Origin: Oscillospiraceae bacterium
GTDB taxonomy: Bacteria > Bacillota > Clostridia > Oscillospirales > Ruminococcaceae
Assembly (NCBI GenBank): GCA_900768105.1
Contig: CAAGBQ010000013.1
Span: 1 to 25,611 of the forward strand
Length of the DNA stretch: 25,611 nucleotides
Reading direction: 5' to 3'
Part shown: positions 14,800-22,839 of the stretch, piece by piece
How the letters are laid out: each line of letters begins with the position of its first letter
Numbering within the stretch: the stretch's first letter is position 1
Program-made: the position numbers and the translations under genes
The notes under the pieces: generated by a model
What the model was told of the DNA's origin: nothing
What the model saw: the letters and a program-made list of their open reading frames with translations, nothing else
Databases searched by the model: none

Positions 14800-14948
14800 A
14801 CATCATACCTCTTTTACGAAGATTAGTTCGGTCATGCCTTCGCCGTCAAAAAAAGGCGCGGCGCTTTTCTTTATTACAGCTATATTTTATCCGCAAAATA
14901 TGAAATAAAAATAAACGCGGCTTTAATATTTTTCGCTTCGGTGCAGGA

Positions 14949-16442
14949 TTATTCCTCCTCCGGACGGTCGCGCCGCTTGTTAAGCAGCTCTTTTACCGCC
15001 TTCGGGTCGCTTGCCGGTACGGAGAAGGTGAATTCCGTATATTCTCCCTCCACGCTTTGCACAATAAGGTCGCCCTTGTGCTGATTGACAATAGTCTGGA
15101 CTATATAAAGCCCAAGTCCCACTCCGGTTTTATCAAGGCTTCTTGATTTATCCGTTTTATAAAACCGGTCGAACAGCCGCGGAAGCTCCTGCTGGGCAAT
15201 GCCCTCCCCCGTATTCTTTACGGAAACAAAAACCTTGCCGTCCTTTTGCGTAAAGGCAAAGGAAATGCAGCCGCCCTCGTTCACAAACTTAACTGCGTTG
15301 TCAATCAGGTTATAGATAACATGGTGGATAAGGTCGCTGTCTGCATAAACATAAATTTCGTCGGATTCAAGACCCACAATCTCAAGGTTTTTTGCCTCGA
15401 TTTTCTGCTCGAAGGTAAAAACCGTTCGGCAAACAAGGTCGTTTATATCAAAATTTGTGGGCGAAATTTTCATATCCCCCGCTTCTATCCTTGCAATGTT
15501 AAGCATGGAGCGCACCATGCGCGAAAGGCGCTTTACTTCGTCGGAAACGGTTTCAAGATATTGGCGGCGCTTTTCTTCCGGAACGGTTCCGTCCAAAATT
15601 CCGTCAACAAAGCCGCCTATGGTCATCATCGGAGTTTTAAGCTCGTGAGAAACATTGGCAATAAAGCTTCTGCGCACGGATTCAAGGTCCGCAAGGGAAT
15701 CCGCCATATGGTTAAACGCCATTGCAAGCTGGGCAACCTCGTCCTCGCCCTCCACCGGCACCCGCACGGAAAAATCCCCCGCGGAAAAGCTTTTTGTTGC
15801 CGCCGCCATGGTGCGCAGCGGGCTTGTAAGCCTGTTTGTCACAAAATATACCGCAACGGAGGAAAGCACCGTTGCAATAAGTGCGCAGAAAAAGATTATG
15901 TCCATAAGGTCCATAATGTAATACCAAACATCGTTTGCCTGTGCAGAAATAAAAATCACCGCAAGGGTTGCTCCGCCATAGCGTATAGGCACGCCAACGG
16001 TATAATAATTGCTTTCATAAATCCCGCCAAGGTTCCCCGTTTCGGTAAATTCGCCGTTTATCGCAGTTTCCATAACGCTTTCCGGAACGGTGTATACCCT
16101 GTGGTTGCAAACGCCGTCGTCGGTGCAAACAAGGGTTTTTCCGCCCACATCCGTAAGGAAAACGGTGGAATCGTTTGCTCCCGCAATAATTCCGTAGCCG
16201 AACTGAAGCGTTCCGGTGGGTATCATTTTGTAATCATACCTTGCCATGCTGCTTAAAGTAACCTGCTCCGCCTGCTCCGCAGCCTTCTTCAAGGTTTTTT
16301 GGTTGGTGTTTTTAAAATAGGAGGCGGAAAATCCGATTATCAGCCCGCCCATAAGGGCAATTGTTGCAAGGATTACTCCGGAGCATATGGCAAAATATCT
16401 GTTGAACAGGGATTTTTTAAAGGAGGAGCGCAGCTTTGACAT
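14949..16442 (-). CDS. Sensor histidine kinase (HAMP, HisKA, HATPase)
   Basis: 497 aa. Membrane helix 1 spans about 17-40. An extracytoplasmic sensor domain follows (about 41-160) containing two cysteines (C106, C112) and tandem aromatic strands. Helix 2 is about 176-201 and HAMP about 202-255. The phosphorylated H266 lies in FIANVSHELKTPM, the N box in NLIDNAVKF (N382), G1 in VKNTGEGI (408-415), the F box in RLFDRFYKTDKSRS, and G2 in GVGLGLYIV. It is complete. It starts five bases after the response-regulator stop, so the two form a pair. The ligand is unknown; the cysteine pair in the sensor could matter for redox or fold stability. The neighbouring HtrA suggests envelope stress sensing (inference). 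Confidence 0.94.
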   Translation of the reverse strand: MSKLRSSFKKSLFNRYFAICSGVILATIALMGGLIIGFSASYFKNTNQKTLKKAAEQAEQVTLSSMARYDYKMIPTGTLQFGYGIIAGANDSTVFLTDVGGKTLVCTDDGVCNHRVYTVPESVMETAINGEFTETGNLGGIYESNYYTVGVPIRYGGATLAVIFISAQANDVWYYIMDLMDIIFFCALIATVLSSVAVYFVTNRLTSPLRTMAAATKSFSAGDFSVRVPVEGEDEVAQLAMAFNHMADSLADLESVRRSFIANVSHELKTPMMTIGGFVDGILDGTVPEEKRRQYLETVSDEVKRLSRMVRSMLNIARIEAGDMKISPTNFDINDLVCRTVFTFEQKIEAKNLEIVGLESDEIYVYADSDLIHHVIYNLIDNAVKFVNEGGCISFAFTQKDGKVFVSVKNTGEGIAQQELPRLFDRFYKTDKSRSLDKTGVGLGLYIVQTIVNQHKGDLIVQSVEGEYTEFTFSVPASDPKAVKELLNKRRDRPEEE

Positions 16443-16447
16443 AAATA

Positions 16448-17143
16448 TCAGTCGTCCTTCACTTCAAACTTATATCCCACGCCCCAAACGGTTTTAAGCG
16501 ACCATTTGTCCGAAACGCCCTCCAGCTTTTCGCGCAGGCGCTTGATATGCACATCAACGGTGCGGCTGTCGCCGTAATATTCAAAGCCCCAAACCTCGTC
16601 CAAAAGCTGGTCGCGGGTATAAACTCTGTTGGGGTTAGAAGCCAGGTGGAAAAGAAGCTCCAGCTCCTTCGGCGGGGTATCAATTACCTTGCCGTCCACT
16701 TTAAGTTCATATTTCGTCATATTTACGGTAAGCTTATCATAGCTTACCTCTTTTTTGTCCGCTTCGGCGGAGGCTTTTCCCGTGCGGCGCATAACCGCTT
16801 TTATTCTGGCGATAATCTCCTTCGGCTCAAAGGGCTTTACCACATAGTCGTCCGCGCCAAGCTCCAAACCTAAAACCTTATCAAAGGTTTCGCCCTTTGC
16901 GGTAATCATAATTATGGGACATTCGGATTTTTTGCGAAGCTCGCGGCAAACCTGCCAACCGTCAAGCTTCGGCATCATAACATCAAGAAGGATAAGGTCG
17001 GGAGCCTCCTCATCAAATTTTGCAATGGCCTCTTCGCCGTTTTCTGCGGTTACTACGGCATAGTCCTCTTTTTCAAGATACATTCTTAAAAGCTCGCAGA
17101 TGTTTTTGTCATCGTCCGCGATAAGTATTTTTGCAGTTGCCAT
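16448..17143 (-). CDS. OmpR/PhoB-family response regulator
   Basis: 231 aa from the ATG at 17143. The receiver domain has acidic D10-D12 (IADDD), phosphoacceptor D54 in LILLDVMMP, T81 (ITAKG) and K103 (VVKPF). A linker follows, then a winged-helix DNA-binding domain (about 133-228) with PPKELELLFHLASNPNRVYTR and the recognition helix region DSRTVDVHIKRLREKL. A longer reading from a TTG at 17176 is less likely because a perfect AGGAGGTCG (17160-17152) lies just before the ATG. First gene of the regulator-kinase pair; the closely related WalR/PhoP-type receivers share these motifs, so the exact regulon cannot be named. Confidence 0.95.
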   Translation of the reverse strand: MATAKILIADDDKNICELLRMYLEKEDYAVVTAENGEEAIAKFDEEAPDLILLDVMMPKLDGWQVCRELRKKSECPIIMITAKGETFDKVLGLELGADDYVVKPFEPKEIIARIKAVMRRTGKASAEADKKEVSYDKLTVNMTKYELKVDGKVIDTPPKELELLFHLASNPNRVYTRDQLLDEVWGFEYYGDSRTVDVHIKRLREKLEGVSDKWSLKTVWGVGYKFEVKDD

Positions 17144-17205
17144 TTTATATACGACCTCCTCGGAGAGTAAAATCAAAAAAATCGCCGGAATTATATTTAC
17201 TAATT

Positions 17206-17236
17206 ATTATACATCATTTTCCGCCGCAAAAGTGAA
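17206..17236 (-). promoter_or_regulatory. Weak candidate promoter of the two-component genes
   Basis: TATAAT (17211-17206) on the minus strand has only a TTCACT (17236-17231) at an over-long 19-base spacing. The -10 is good and the -35 poor, which fits an activator-dependent (for example autoregulated) promoter. Confidence 0.4.
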
Positions 17237-17323
17237 CTCTTCTTTAACATTTTAAAATAATAAGGTGAATTTTGTGAAGAAACACGGATTTTTTTATGAA
17301 GAAGGCGCTGCCGCGCTCCGCTC

Positions 17324-17455
17324 GGTGCCGCCTCCCCTGTATAAGGTTCGCACAGGGTTTGGCAGAAACGATATAACCGGTCGCGGATACAACCCCTCAG
17401 TCTTTTTGCTCCAAAGGAGCAAAAAGCCGGCTCCCCTTGCACAGGGGAGCCGAGG
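17324..17455 (+). repeat. Composite intergenic repeat, copy C
   Basis: The copy begins with a CCTCCCCTGTATAAGG half unit (17331-17346). Next are GATACAACCCCTCAGTC (17386-17402), a private hairpin TTTTTGCTCC/GGAGCAAAAA (17403-17425), and a closing hairpin GGCTCCCC/GGGGAGCC with TTGCACA loop (17429-17451). The order matches copies A, B and D, but the conserved flank reads CCCCTCAGTC instead of CCCTCATCCGTC. A GATACAACCC stretch also occurs at 25409-25418. The rest of the 17144-17627 gap contains only the two promoters. Confidence 0.75.
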
Positions 17456-17546
17456 TTCGCCCGCCATTGCCGCGGCGAAAGCCGCCTTCTTCAAAGAATC
17501 TTTCTCCACCTTTTCTTAACAACTTATTAACTTTAAAATAAAAGTG

Positions 17547-17575
17547 GTGACAAAAGCCGAAAAATGGGCTATAAT
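17547..17575 (+). promoter_or_regulatory. Promoter of the 17628 lipoprotein gene
   Basis: GTGACA (17547-17552), 17 bases, TATAAT (17570-17575). It lies 53 bases before the start codon. Confidence 0.7.
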
Positions 17576-17627
17576 AATTTTGATTTTGGATTATCACTGA
17601 AAATAAAAATTTTCGGGAGGAATAAAT

Positions 17628-18368
17628 ATGGCAAAAAAACTGCTTGCGGCAATTTTGTGCGTGGCACTTTTGCTTGGGCTTTCCGGCTGCTCCGGCGCGG
17701 AAAGCGTAGGCTCCTGGCTTGACAGAATAACCGCCGGAGCAAGCGATATAATACCTAACGATGTGGAGCTTATCCTCGGCCAGCTTGCCGGCAAAGAGGA
17801 ACCCCAACAGGAGCACGAAATGCTCTTTTCTCAAGGCTATGTAAATATGCTGAAAAGCGACAACTATTTTATTGTTTATCACCTTGCGGACGGCACGGAG
17901 GTGCAGCTTGGCTATAACGGCGTGCGCAGCGGCTCTTCCTATCCGGATGACAGCCAAACTGCCGCACCGCAGGAGGGCGACGGCGAAAGCGAACAGGCGC
18001 AGCCGCGGGAGCATATTGTTCTTGCGGACGGGATTTATTACTATGTTGACGATGCGCAAAAAAAGCTTTTCACCGTAAACCCCGCCAACTATAAAGCCGT
18101 TCCCTTCTCCATTTCCGTGGAGGGCATAGCTTATTCTGATGCGGGCGAGGAAACCGTGGACGGCAAGGACTGCCGCTTTGAAAAATACACCACCGATAAC
18201 GGAAGCATCACCTTCTATTTTGATAATGCGGTGCTTTATGCCGTTTCTGTGGAACAGGGCGAAACCCATCTGCTTTCCGACATAACCGCGTTCAATAAAT
18301 ACCTTGATTCCACCTTGGTTACTCTGCCGTCCTCCTATACCGTAGTGCAATATTGGACCAGCGATTGA
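17628..18368 (+). CDS. Uncharacterised lipoprotein
   Basis: 246 aa. The signal peptide ends in lipobox LSGC with C21, so the protein should be lipid-anchored outside the membrane. Residues 100-127 form an acidic, Gln/Glu/Ser-rich linker. The C-terminal half is beta-rich; EETVDGKDCRFEKYT followed by GSITFYFDNAVLYAVSVEQG resembles the LolA-like/DUF4412-type fold, in which a sheet reads out a 'parameter' strand, but I cannot place the family securely. GGGAGG before the ATG sets the start. It has its own promoter and terminator. It is divergent from the regulator-kinase-HtrA genes and could be a target or accessory of that envelope-stress module (inference from position only). Confidence 0.85.
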   Translation: MAKKLLAAILCVALLLGLSGCSGAESVGSWLDRITAGASDIIPNDVELILGQLAGKEEPQQEHEMLFSQGYVNMLKSDNYFIVYHLADGTEVQLGYNGVRSGSSYPDDSQTAAPQEGDGESEQAQPREHIVLADGIYYYVDDAQKKLFTVNPANYKAVPFSISVEGIAYSDAGEETVDGKDCRFEKYTTDNGSITFYFDNAVLYAVSVEQGETHLLSDITAFNKYLDSTLVTLPSSYTVVQYWTSD

Positions 18369-18389
18369 GCCAAAAAAATCACAGTCCTC

Positions 18390-18417
18390 GGCTTCCCGAA
18401 AAGGGAAGCCTTTTTTT
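18390..18417 (+). terminator. Terminator after the lipoprotein gene
   Basis: GGCTTCCC (18390-18397) pairs with GGGAAGCC (18403-18410) around GAAAA, followed by seven T. Confidence 0.95.
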
Positions 18418-18479
18418 GCTTTATGCTTTTCGGCTGCAAAACTTTTTTGGCGGATTTTGATATATTCCGCCAAAGCGCC

Positions 18480-18509
18480 TTGATTTAGGACCGCCGGTTG
18501 GGTTATAAT
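18480..18509 (+). promoter_or_regulatory. Promoter of the DUF1846 gene
   Basis: TTGATT (18480-18485), 18 bases, TATAAT (18504-18509), about 38 bases before the ATG at 18547. Confidence 0.7.
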
Positions 18510-18546
18510 TAAAACAGTTTTTTTAATTTTGCGGCGGGGGAATAAT

Positions 18547-20034
18547 ATGCAGAAAATCGGTTTTGACAGCGGAAAATATTTTACCATGCAGTCCGAAAAA
18601 ATAGAGGAGCGCATAAGCCACTTCGGCGGAAAGCTCTATCTTGAATTCGGCGGAAAGCTTTTTGACGATTTCCATGCCTCAAGGGTGCTTCCCGGCTTTG
18701 CGCCGGATGCAAAAGTGCGCCTTTTGGAGCGGATGAAGGACCGCGCGGAAATCGTAATCGCCATAAATGCGGGCGATATTGAAAAAAACAAGGTCCGCGG
18801 CGACCTTGGAATAACCTATGACCTTGAGGTAATGCGCCTTGTGGACGCATTCACCGCCATGGGGCTTTATGTCGGCAGCGTTGTAATCACCCAATATTCC
18901 GGCCAGCGCGCGGCGGACGCTTTTCGCACGCGGCTGTATGCCCTCGGCGTAAAAACCTATCTGCATTACCCCATTGCGGGCTATCCCGTTGATGTAAACC
19001 ACATTGTAAGCGACGAAGGCTTCGGCAGAAACGACTATATCGAAACAAGCCGTCCCCTTGTGGTCGTAACCGCGCCCGGTCCGGGAAGCGGAAAAATGGC
19101 AACCTGCCTTTCCCAGCTTTTTCATGAAAACAAGCGCGGGGTAAAAGCAGGCTATGCAAAGTTTGAAACTTTCCCGATTTGGAATCTTCCGCTCACCCAT
19201 CCGGTAAACCTTGCTTATGAGGCAGCCACCGCCGACCTTGACGATGTTAATATGATAGACCACTATCACCTTGCGGCATATGGCGAAACCACCGTGAACT
19301 ATAACCGTGATATTGAGGTTTTTCCGGTGCTCAACCGCATTTTTGAAACCATTTTGGGCGAAAGCCCCTATAAATCCCCCACGGATATGGGCGTTAATAT
19401 GGCGGGCTTTTGCATAAGCGATGACGAAGCCGTTCGTGAAGCCGCAAAGGCGGAAATTATCCGCCGGTATTTTGAATCCGCCTGCGATTTCCGCGAGGGA
19501 AAATGCGACGAAAGCACAATGCTCCGCTGCGAACTGCTTATGGAGCGTGCAGAGGTCAGCATCGAGGACAGAAGGGTGGTTGCCCCCGCAAAGGAAAAAG
19601 CCGCAGAAACCGGTATGCCCGCAACGGCAATCGAGCTTCCGGACGGAAGGATCATCACCGGAAAAACAAGCTCCCTGCTCGGCTCGCCGTCTGCGGCGCT
19701 GCTTGATTCGCTGAAGGCGATTGCCGGAATCGACGATAAGATAAAGCTTATCAATCCCGTGGTAATCGTTCCTGTGGAGGAGCTTAAAAAGACCCACCTT
19801 GGGCATAATAACGCAAGGCTGCACCTTGACGAAACGCTGCTTGCCCTTGCGGTAAGCGCACCGAATAACGAAAATGCCGCCGTGGCGCTTTCCTGCCTTT
19901 CAAAGCTGCGCGGGTGCGAAGCACATTCCACCGTAATCCTTTCCCAAGGGGATGTCCAGACCTTTAAAAAGCTTGGCATAAACCTTACCTGCGAACCGCA
20001 ATACCGCACAAAAAAGCTTTATCACCACAACTGA
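18547..20034 (+). CDS. DUF1846 (UPF0371) protein
   Basis: 495 aa, the usual length for the family, which is widespread in Firmicutes and of unknown function. It opens with KIGFDSGKYFTMQSEKI. An early acidic/basic stretch, INAGDIEKNKVRGDLGITYD, is strongly conserved in the family. A P-loop-like VTAPGPGSGKMATCLSQLF lies near 174-192. HLGHNNARLHLDETLLALA appears near the C-terminus. The P-loop-like motif and the family's reported nucleotide-binding-like fold suggest a nucleotide-dependent enzyme, but no reaction is established. The ATG at 18547 is chosen after the GGCGGGGG segment. The gene is followed 16 bases later by exonuclease III, so the two may be co-transcribed, which need not mean a shared role. 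Confidence 0.9.
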   Translation: MQKIGFDSGKYFTMQSEKIEERISHFGGKLYLEFGGKLFDDFHASRVLPGFAPDAKVRLLERMKDRAEIVIAINAGDIEKNKVRGDLGITYDLEVMRLVDAFTAMGLYVGSVVITQYSGQRAADAFRTRLYALGVKTYLHYPIAGYPVDVNHIVSDEGFGRNDYIETSRPLVVVTAPGPGSGKMATCLSQLFHENKRGVKAGYAKFETFPIWNLPLTHPVNLAYEAATADLDDVNMIDHYHLAAYGETTVNYNRDIEVFPVLNRIFETILGESPYKSPTDMGVNMAGFCISDDEAVREAAKAEIIRRYFESACDFREGKCDESTMLRCELLMERAEVSIEDRRVVAPAKEKAAETGMPATAIELPDGRIITGKTSSLLGSPSAALLDSLKAIAGIDDKIKLINPVVIVPVEELKKTHLGHNNARLHLDETLLALAVSAPNNENAAVALSCLSKLRGCEAHSTVILSQGDVQTFKKLGINLTCEPQYRTKKLYHHN

Positions 20035-20050
20035 CGGAGGATTTTTTGAA

Positions 20051-20803
20051 ATGAAATTTGTTTCCTGGAATGTAAACGGCCTGCGCGCCTGCATGGGCAA
20101 GGGCTTTATGGACTGCTTTAACGAGCTGGACGCGGATTTTTTCTGCCTTCAGGAAACAAAGCTCCAACCGCACCAGATAGAGCTTGACCTTCCGGGCTAT
20201 TTTCAGTATTGGAACAGCGCCGAGAAAAAGGGCTATTCCGGAACGGCGGTTTTTGCAAAGCAAAAGCCCCTCTCCGTCTTTTACGGCATTGATATTGACC
20301 GCCACGACCACGAGGGCAGAGTAATAACCCTTGAATATCCGGATTTTTACCTTGTTGATGTCTATACCCCAAATGCGCGCCGCGAACTGGAGCGCCTTGA
20401 TTACCGTATGGATTGGGAGGATTGCTTCCGCGAATACCTCTGCTCGCTGGATAAAACAAAGCCGGTCATCGTCTGCGGCGATATGAATGTTGCTCACGAG
20501 GAAATCGACCTAAAGAATTATAAAACAAACCGCGGCAATGCCGGCTTTACCGACGAGGAACGCGGAAAAATGACGGAGCTGCTTTCCTCCGGCTTTGCGG
20601 ATAGCTTCCGCCTTCTTTATCCGGATAAAGAAGGCGCATACAGCTGGTGGAGCTATATGTTCCATGCGCGCGAAAAAAATGCCGGTTGGCGAATCGACTA
20701 CTTTCTCTGCTCAAACCGCCTTTGCAGCCGCATAGAAGACAGCCTTATCTATCCCCAATATCTCGGCAGCGACCACTGCCCCGTTGGGCTTATTCTGAAA
20801 TAA
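20051..20803 (+). CDS. xth: Exodeoxyribonuclease III / AP endonuclease
   Basis: Base-excision-repair enzyme that cleaves DNA 5' of abasic sites and has 3'-5' exonuclease activity. 250 aa. WNVNGLRAC (6-14) carries N7, LQETK carries E35, CGDMNVAH (142-149) carries D144/N146, WRIDYFL carries D216, and GSDHCPV carries the catalytic D241/H242 pair. Complete and typical of the ExoA/Xth family. GGAGG (20036-20040) precedes the ATG by ten bases and lies right after the DUF1846 stop, so the gene probably reads from the same promoter. A strong terminator follows. Confidence 0.95.
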   Translation: MKFVSWNVNGLRACMGKGFMDCFNELDADFFCLQETKLQPHQIELDLPGYFQYWNSAEKKGYSGTAVFAKQKPLSVFYGIDIDRHDHEGRVITLEYPDFYLVDVYTPNARRELERLDYRMDWEDCFREYLCSLDKTKPVIVCGDMNVAHEEIDLKNYKTNRGNAGFTDEERGKMTELLSSGFADSFRLLYPDKEGAYSWWSYMFHAREKNAGWRIDYFLCSNRLCSRIEDSLIYPQYLGSDHCPVGLILK

Positions 20804-20815
20804 TATTATTCGATG

Positions 20816-20841
20816 GCGGGCGCACAGCGCCCGCTTTTTTT
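20816..20841 (+). terminator. Terminator after exonuclease III
   Basis: GCGGGCGC (20816-20823) pairs with GCGCCCGC (20827-20834) around ACA, then seven T. Confidence 0.95.
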
Positions 20842-20850
20842 GCCGCGCTT

Positions 20851-20870
20851 CTCGGCTCCCCTGTGTAAGG
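20851..20870 (+). repeat. Solo CTCCCC-TGTGTAAGG half unit
   Basis: CTCGGCTCCCCTGTGTAAGG is an exact end module of the composite repeats, here alone between a terminator and the ychF promoter. Confidence 0.6.
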
Positions 20871-20947
20871 CTTTCGCCGCGCCGATGGAACACATTTCTC
20901 GCTTTCCATGCCTTTTTGCACAATTACATAAATTTTTGCAAAAGGTC

Positions 20948-20975
20948 TTGTTAAATTTACGATTTGCTATATAAT
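20948..20975 (+). promoter_or_regulatory. Promoter of ychF
   Basis: TTGTTA (20948-20953), 16 bases, TATAAT (20970-20975). The short leader carries a TGCGGC-TTC-GCCGCA hairpin near 20994-21008. Confidence 0.7.
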
Positions 20976-21039
20976 TAGTGTGTATAAGCTTGTGCGGCTT
21001 CGCCGCAATCTGAAAACGCAAAGGAAGGCGACTTTTTTT

Positions 21040-22140
21040 ATGAAGCTTGGTATGATTGGACTTCCGAATGTCGGAAAATCGACCCTTTTTAACGCAATAA
21101 CAAACGCAGGCGCCCAGGCGGCGAATTATCCTTTCTGCACAATCGAACCGAATGTCGGCATTGTGGCGGTTCCCGACCACCGCCTTGACGAGCTTGCAAA
21201 AATATACGACCCGGAAAAATATACCCCTGCCACGGTTGAATTTGTGGATATAGCCGGACTTGTAAAAGGCGCCGCAAAGGGCGAGGGCCTTGGCAACAAA
21301 TTTCTTGCAAACATCCGCGAGGTGGACGCCCTTATCCATGTTGTACGCTGCTTCGAGGATGACAATGTAATCCATGTGGACGGAAGCGTAAACGCCGCAC
21401 GGGATATCGAGGTAATCAATCTGGAGCTTATTTTCTCCGATATCGAAGTGCTTGACCGCCGCATCGCAAAAACCGAAAAGGACTATAAGGGCGGCAACCG
21501 CTCCCTTGGCGATGAGCTTGATGTGCTCAACCGCCTGAAGGCGCATCTTGAAGAGGGAAAATCTGCCCGCGCCTTTGAATGTTCCGATGACGCGGAACGC
21601 GCAATCGTCGCTTCCGTTCCGCTCCTTTCCGGAAAGCCGGTTATATATGCCGCAAATATGTCGGAAAAGGACTTTTCAAACGGGGTTGAAAATAACGAAA
21701 ACCTAAAAGCCGTAGAAGCAATCGCCGCCGCGGAACATTCTGCCGTTATGCCCGTTTGCGCAAAGTTTGAAGAGGACATTTCCGACATGGATTTGGAGGA
21801 AAAGAAAGAATTCCTTGAGGAAATCGGCCTTGAAGAATCCGGTCTTGACCGTATGATAAAGGCAAGCTATGACCTGCTCGGTCTTATGAGCTTCCTCACC
21901 GCCGGAAAAAAAGAGGTTCGCGCATGGACCATCCGCAAAGGCACAAAAGCGCCCCAGGCTGCCGGCGTTATCCACTCCGACTTTGAAAAGGGCTTCATCC
22001 GTGCGGAAATCGTTAAATATGACGACCTTATTGCCCTCGGCTCTTGGAACGCCGCAAAGGAAAAAGGCCTTATGCACAGCGAAGGCAAGGACTATGTTAT
22101 GCAGGACGGAGATGTAGTCGTATTCCTCTTTAATGTATAA
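21040..22140 (+). CDS. ychF: Redox-regulated ATPase YchF
   Basis: 366 aa, universally conserved Obg-family P-loop protein that hydrolyses ATP and binds the ribosome, often linked to stress responses. G1 is GLPNVGKST (7-15). The switch region NYPFCTIEPNVG follows, G3 is DIAGLVKGAAKGEGLGNKFL, and the divergent G4 is NMSE instead of NKxD, the mark of ATP rather than GTP preference. A coiled helical insertion and a C-terminal TGS domain (ending VMQDGDVVVFLFNV) complete it. The ATG at 21040 is preferred over an upstream in-frame start because AGGAAGG (21022-21028) lies about eleven bases before it and the conserved KLGMIGLPNVGKS then forms the N-terminus. Confidence 0.97.
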   Translation: MKLGMIGLPNVGKSTLFNAITNAGAQAANYPFCTIEPNVGIVAVPDHRLDELAKIYDPEKYTPATVEFVDIAGLVKGAAKGEGLGNKFLANIREVDALIHVVRCFEDDNVIHVDGSVNAARDIEVINLELIFSDIEVLDRRIAKTEKDYKGGNRSLGDELDVLNRLKAHLEEGKSARAFECSDDAERAIVASVPLLSGKPVIYAANMSEKDFSNGVENNENLKAVEAIAAAEHSAVMPVCAKFEEDISDMDLEEKKEFLEEIGLEESGLDRMIKASYDLLGLMSFLTAGKKEVRAWTIRKGTKAPQAAGVIHSDFEKGFIRAEIVKYDDLIALGSWNAAKEKGLMHSEGKDYVMQDGDVVVFLFNV

Positions 22141-22161
22141 AAAGCCCTGTGCGATGGCGGC

Positions 22162-22200
22162 GTAAAAGCGCATGAGCATGCGCCTTTGCGCCGCTTTTAC
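22162..22200 (+). promoter_or_regulatory. Structured leader of the first ECF S-component gene
   Basis: GTAAAAGCG (22162-22170) pairs perfectly with CGCTTTTAC (22192-22200). A competing perfect stem, GCGCATG-AG-CATGCGC (22168-22183), uses part of the left arm. Two alternative folds just before a vitamin-transporter-type gene are suggestive of regulation, but no riboswitch class is recognisable; it may also be a terminator of ychF lacking a T run. Confidence 0.35.
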
Positions 22201-22226
22201 TCCAAACTGAAAGGCGGTTATTCCTT

Positions 22227-22751
22227 TTGAGCACAAAACGACTTGTTACCGATGCAATCCTTATTGCGATGTATGCCGTTATGGCAACCTTCCTTACGCT
22301 TAACCTTGGCGGAATGAATATTTCCGTGGGCGCACTGCCTATAATTGTGGGCGCGGCGCTTTTCGGCCCTGCCGACGGAATCATAATCGGGCTTTGCGGA
22401 AGCTTTCTTAACCAGCTTTATGCCTACGGCCTTACGCCCACAACGGTTTTGTGGATAATTCCGGCGGGTGTGCGCGGATTTATCATCGGTGCGTTTGCAA
22501 AGCGCTGCAAATTCAATATGACCGTATGGCAAACCGTGCTCATTACCATAATAAGCTCCCTTGCCGTAACGGCGCTTAATACGCTTGTAATGTACCTCGA
22601 CAGCAAAATCTGGGGCTATTACAGCTATGCCTATGTTTTCGGAAAGATTGTTCCGCGGATAATTTCCGGAATTATTACGGCAATAATCTTTGGCTTAATC
22701 GTTCCGAAAATCCTGCCGCCGCTCAAACGCACCGCCGGCGGAGAAAAATAG
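22227..22751 (+). CDS. ECF transporter S component (substrate-binding membrane protein)
   Basis: 174 aa with five to six membrane helices. The N-terminal region, MNISVGALPIIVGAALFGPADG with the following LCGSFLNQLYAYG, is the conserved substrate-pocket region of the FolT-like group of energy-coupling-factor S components. TKRLVTDAILIAMYAVMATFL is a typical helix 1. These proteins capture a vitamin or metal and dock on the shared EcfAA'T module, which is not in this window, so this is a group II orphan. A folate-type substrate is a guess. The start is TTG at 22227 after AAAGGCGG (about 22210-22217). It is preceded by a structured leader and followed by a terminator. Confidence 0.85.
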   Translation: MSTKRLVTDAILIAMYAVMATFLTLNLGGMNISVGALPIIVGAALFGPADGIIIGLCGSFLNQLYAYGLTPTTVLWIIPAGVRGFIIGAFAKRCKFNMTVWQTVLITIISSLAVTALNTLVMYLDSKIWGYYSYAYVFGKIVPRIISGIITAIIFGLIVPKILPPLKRTAGGEK

Positions 22752-22761
22752 CATACAAAAA

Positions 22762-22790
22762 GCGCGTTCCGAAAAGAACGCGCATTTTTT
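22762..22790 (+). terminator. Terminator after the first ECF S component
   Basis: GCGCGTTC (22762-22769) pairs with GAACGCGC (22776-22783) around CGAAAA, then A and six T. Confidence 0.93.
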
Positions 22791-22795
22791 CTGCC

Positions 22796-22835
22796 CCTTT
22801 TGCATAGCCTGTACCAAAAAGCAAAATGCAAAAGG
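22796..22835 (+). promoter_or_regulatory. Inverted repeat covering the spoIID-like ribosome-binding site
   Basis: CCTTTTGCAT (22796-22805) is perfectly complementary to ATGCAAAAGG (22826-22835), with a 20-base loop. The right arm contains most of the AAAGGA ribosome-binding site for the gene at 22840, so in RNA the hairpin would hide it. No convincing promoter was seen in this gap. Confidence 0.4.
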
Positions 22836-22839
22836 ACGG

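Noticed and set aside
14820..14849. TTGACG-18-TAATCT promoter directly ahead of the htrA-like gene
   Set aside because: Transcription would begin inside the ribosome-binding site, so it is unlikely to work as drawn; the gene may read from the kinase transcript.
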